The notes beneath the pieces are model-generated. The model did no database searches, was not told the origin of the DNA, and was given only the letters and a program-made list of their open reading frames with translations. DNA of 64,000 nt from Clonostachys chloroleuca (lineage: Eukaryota > Ascomycota > Sordariomycetes > Hypocreales > Bionectriaceae): assembly GCA_037952775.1 (NCBI GenBank), contig JBANAY010000001.1, positions 4,278,001-4,342,000 of the forward strand, given 5' to 3'. Positions 62,180 to 64,000 of the stretch are shown here, in pieces. The position numbers and the translations under genes were made by a program. Position 1 is the stretch's first letter; each line of letters starts with the position of its first letter.

Positions 62180-62543
62180 TATTATGAATTTAACTAATAT
62201 ATACTGTTATATATAGATCCTACTTTTTCTCTCTAATTATACCTAGATTATCTAGATCTTATAATAATCCTTATAATCCTTAACTTAGGATTATTACTAA
62301 GCCTTAATAATCCCCTAGTATATATATATATTTATTTCACTAGATAGAATACTCTCTCAGATAGTTATTAATAATATTATCTATATATCTATTGTTACTA
62401 GCTTTATAATACTTATATATTAATAGTAACTCGTATTATACAGCCTAAGACAACCTGATTATACTACTCAGAATAATACTCTGATTAGTTCAACCCTGAC
62501 CTACCCTAGACCCCCGTCCAGTATAAGTCATCCAACCGTTATA
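62180..62543 (+). repeat. 3' LTR of A2
   Basis: 364 bp, aligned without gaps to the 5' LTR by position (41 bases before and 322 after the shared ACTTTTTCTCTCTAATTATA). The differences I inspected are C/T and G/A transitions, consistent with RIP after insertion. Confidence 0.92.
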
Positions 62544-63125
62544 ATTAGCTTCCTTATTTATTAAGGTATTCCCTTATAATAGGTTTAAACTAGTTAAGTA
62601 TAACTCCTTTAAGTTATAAGTAGGTATATATAACCTTCTTTTTACTAGTATTAAGTATAATAGGAAAGTAGTTAAAGTATACTTAGAGTTAGATTATAAA
62701 TCCCTAAAGTTTATCTTAGGTTCTATTAAATATCTCAGGTAGTAGTAGCTTAAATAGTTATCCTAGCTCTCTTCCTTAAATAGCAGTTATAGCTTATATA
62801 TAGATATTAGTATTTATAGCAGCTTGCTATACTATAAGGTTTATTATATTAGCTAACTCCTAGCAGGTATCTGTAAGATATATATTAAGCTAGTTAACTT
62901 AGTCTTATAAGAGCTGTATTTCCTCAGTATAGTTATTATTATCCTTACTACTATTATTACTATCTTTATCTATAGTATTATCCTTAATAGTTAGAGCAGG
63001 TAGGTTATTATTAGCAGTAGGAGTATATTATTACTAGGCTTAAGGTACTATAGTAGCTATAATATCTTCTTTATTATTATATAGTAATTAAGATAAAGTA
63101 ATCAGCTAAATAAGAGTTATTAATA

Positions 63126-63501
63126 TATAATAGTTAGAGGATTTATACTAAATAGAGTCTAGGGTAGGTTAAGGTTAAACTAATTAGAGTATTATTCTGA
63201 GTAGTATAATTAGATTATCTTAAGCTATATAATATAAGTTACTATTAATATATAAGTATTATAAAGCTAGTAATAATAGATATATAGATAATATTATTAA
63301 TAACTATCTGGAAGAATATTCTATCTAGCGGAATAAATATATATATATACTAGAGGCTTATAGTAGCTTACTAGTAATCTAGAGTAAGTTTTAGCTGAGG
63401 ATTATTCAGGCTTACTGATAATCCAGAGTAATCTATCTCTTATTAGTAAGAAAAGTAGGGTATACCATGTAATATAGTAGGTATATGCTTTATTCGTAAC
63501 A
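63126..63501 (-). repeat. LTR, B type (5' LTR of element B)
   Basis: 376 bp, ending TTCGTAACA at 63501, directly followed by the CTGTA target duplication. Together with element D's LTR on the opposite orientation it makes an inverted repeat of about 350 bp per arm centred near 63504. Confidence 0.88.
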
Positions 63502-64000
63502 CTGTATTATATAGTATACCCTACTTTTCTCACTAATAAGAGATAGATTACTCCGGATCATCTGTAAGCCTAAGTAATCCTCTACTAACTTACTCTGAAT
63601 TACTAGTAAGCTATTATAAGCCCCTAGTATATATATATATTTATTTTACTAGATAGAATACTCTTTCAGATAGTTATTAATAATATTATCTATATATCTA
63701 TTATTACTAGCTCTATAATACTTATATATTAATAGTAACTTATATTATATAGCCTAAGATAACCTGATTATATTACTTAGAATAATACTTTAATTAGTTT
63801 AACCCTAACCTACCCTAGACCCTATCCAGTATAAATTAACTAACTATTATATATTAATAACTCTTATTCAGCTAATTACTTTATCTTAATTACTATATAA
63901 TAATAAAGAAGATATTATAACTACTCTAGGAACTCCTGCTTAGCAGAATAATACTCCTAAGGAACTAACTACTTAGTAGATAATTAAGTAATTTATACTA
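63502..64000 (+). mobile_element. Element D: remainder of the 5' LTR and start of the internal region (runs off the window)
   Basis: 63507-63851 completes the B-type LTR begun at 47121 (29 + 345 bp, against 376 bp for the intact B LTRs). From 63852 the sequence matches the region just inside element A2's 5' LTR (TATTAATAACTCTTATTCAG), i.e. primer-binding/leader region and beginning of gag. The element is chromodomain-type Ty3/gypsy by homology to A2, heavily RIPped, and truncated only by the window edge. Confidence 0.85.

Larger units (their letters stand above)
55120..62543 (+). mobile_element. Element A2: complete RIP-degraded chromodomain Ty3/gypsy retrotransposon
   Basis: 7424 bp with 364-bp LTRs at both ends and a perfect 5-bp target duplication ATTAG (55115-55119, 62544-62548). 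It is inserted in the gag region of element B. Order of domains (gag, protease, reverse transcriptase, RNase H, integrase, chromodomain) is that of chromoviruses. A purine-rich tract (AACAGGGAGGGG, 62163-62174) precedes the 3' LTR, as expected for plus-strand priming. The sequence just inside the 5' LTR (from 55484) should be the primer-binding site but I could not match a tRNA. No frame is intact, so it cannot encode active products. Confidence 0.92.
47150..63501 (-). mobile_element. Element B: RIP-degraded Ty3/gypsy element, interrupted by A-type insertions
   Basis: It is bounded by two 376-bp LTRs in the same orientation (47150-47525 as 3' LTR, 63126-63501 as 5' LTR) and by a perfect 5-bp duplication CTGTA (47145-47149 and 63502-63506). 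Its 5' part is split: gag-side sequence 62549-63125 continues at 54587-55119 after removal of element A2 and one copy of ATTAG. Further left, an A-type LTR and a single internal region intervene before B's 3' LTR. All reading frames are broken by many stops. C-to-T and G-to-A changes dominate, as expected from RIP. Confidence 0.85.

Noticed and set aside
47121..64000. CRISPR-like or satellite array interpretation of the repeated AT-rich blocks
   Set aside because: Repeats are few, long, in both orientations and bounded by target duplications; LTRs explain them fully.

Overview
The window is nuclear DNA of a filamentous ascomycete (Pezizomycotina, most like a Sordariomycete). The evidence is short GT-AG introns of 54-177 bp with CTAAC-like branch points, two Zn2Cys6 regulators, a secreted family 10 xylanase with a fungal cellulose-binding tail, long gene-poor intergenic stretches, and a very AT-rich block of LTR retrotransposons carrying the C-to-T and G-to-A damage of repeat-induced point mutation (RIP). 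Exon structures were assembled by hand from reading frame, splice sites and phase, and each model was checked by length arithmetic.

Layout. 1-6968: no convincing gene. 6969-8241 (-): mitochondrial lipoate-protein ligase with a frame problem near its N-terminus. 9611-12826 (-): 1012-aa Zn2Cys6 transcription factor. 16859-17589 (-): unknown protein with an apparent frameshift. 18777-21290 (+): 837-aa DUF4140/DUF4139 protein with a glutamine-rich insertion. 21660-24146 (-): 681-aa Zn2Cys6 regulator whose zinc cluster is cut by two micro-exons. 24147-30559: a second long gene-poor stretch, ending in a decayed gene (30560-30910). 31155-45016 is an accessory-looking block: GH10 xylanase-CBM1 (-), an unknown protein (-), a MITE-like element, a laccase-like multicopper oxidase (+), an MFS transporter (-), a secreted FGE-fold protein (-) and a 4-hydroxyphenylpyruvate dioxygenase (+). 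Oxidase, transporter, FGE-fold protein and HPPD lie together and could form a small tyrosine/phenol or pigment-related cluster. That is inference only, since no backbone synthase is visible.

45930-64000 is AT-rich and largely dead. From 47121 it resolves into nested chromodomain-type Ty3/gypsy elements. Outer element D (+) starts at 47121 and runs off the right edge. Element B (-, 47150-63501, TSD CTGTA) sits inside D's 5' LTR. A complete element A2 (+, 55120-62543, TSD ATTAG, 364-bp LTRs) sits inside B. Another A-type LTR (54222-54586) fronts a single internal region that ends in B's LTR, so that part is a chimera. Both LTR families carry, between pol and the 3' LTR, remains of an ORF on the opposite strand with paired-cysteine motifs. 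That antisense ORF is the least expected feature of the window.
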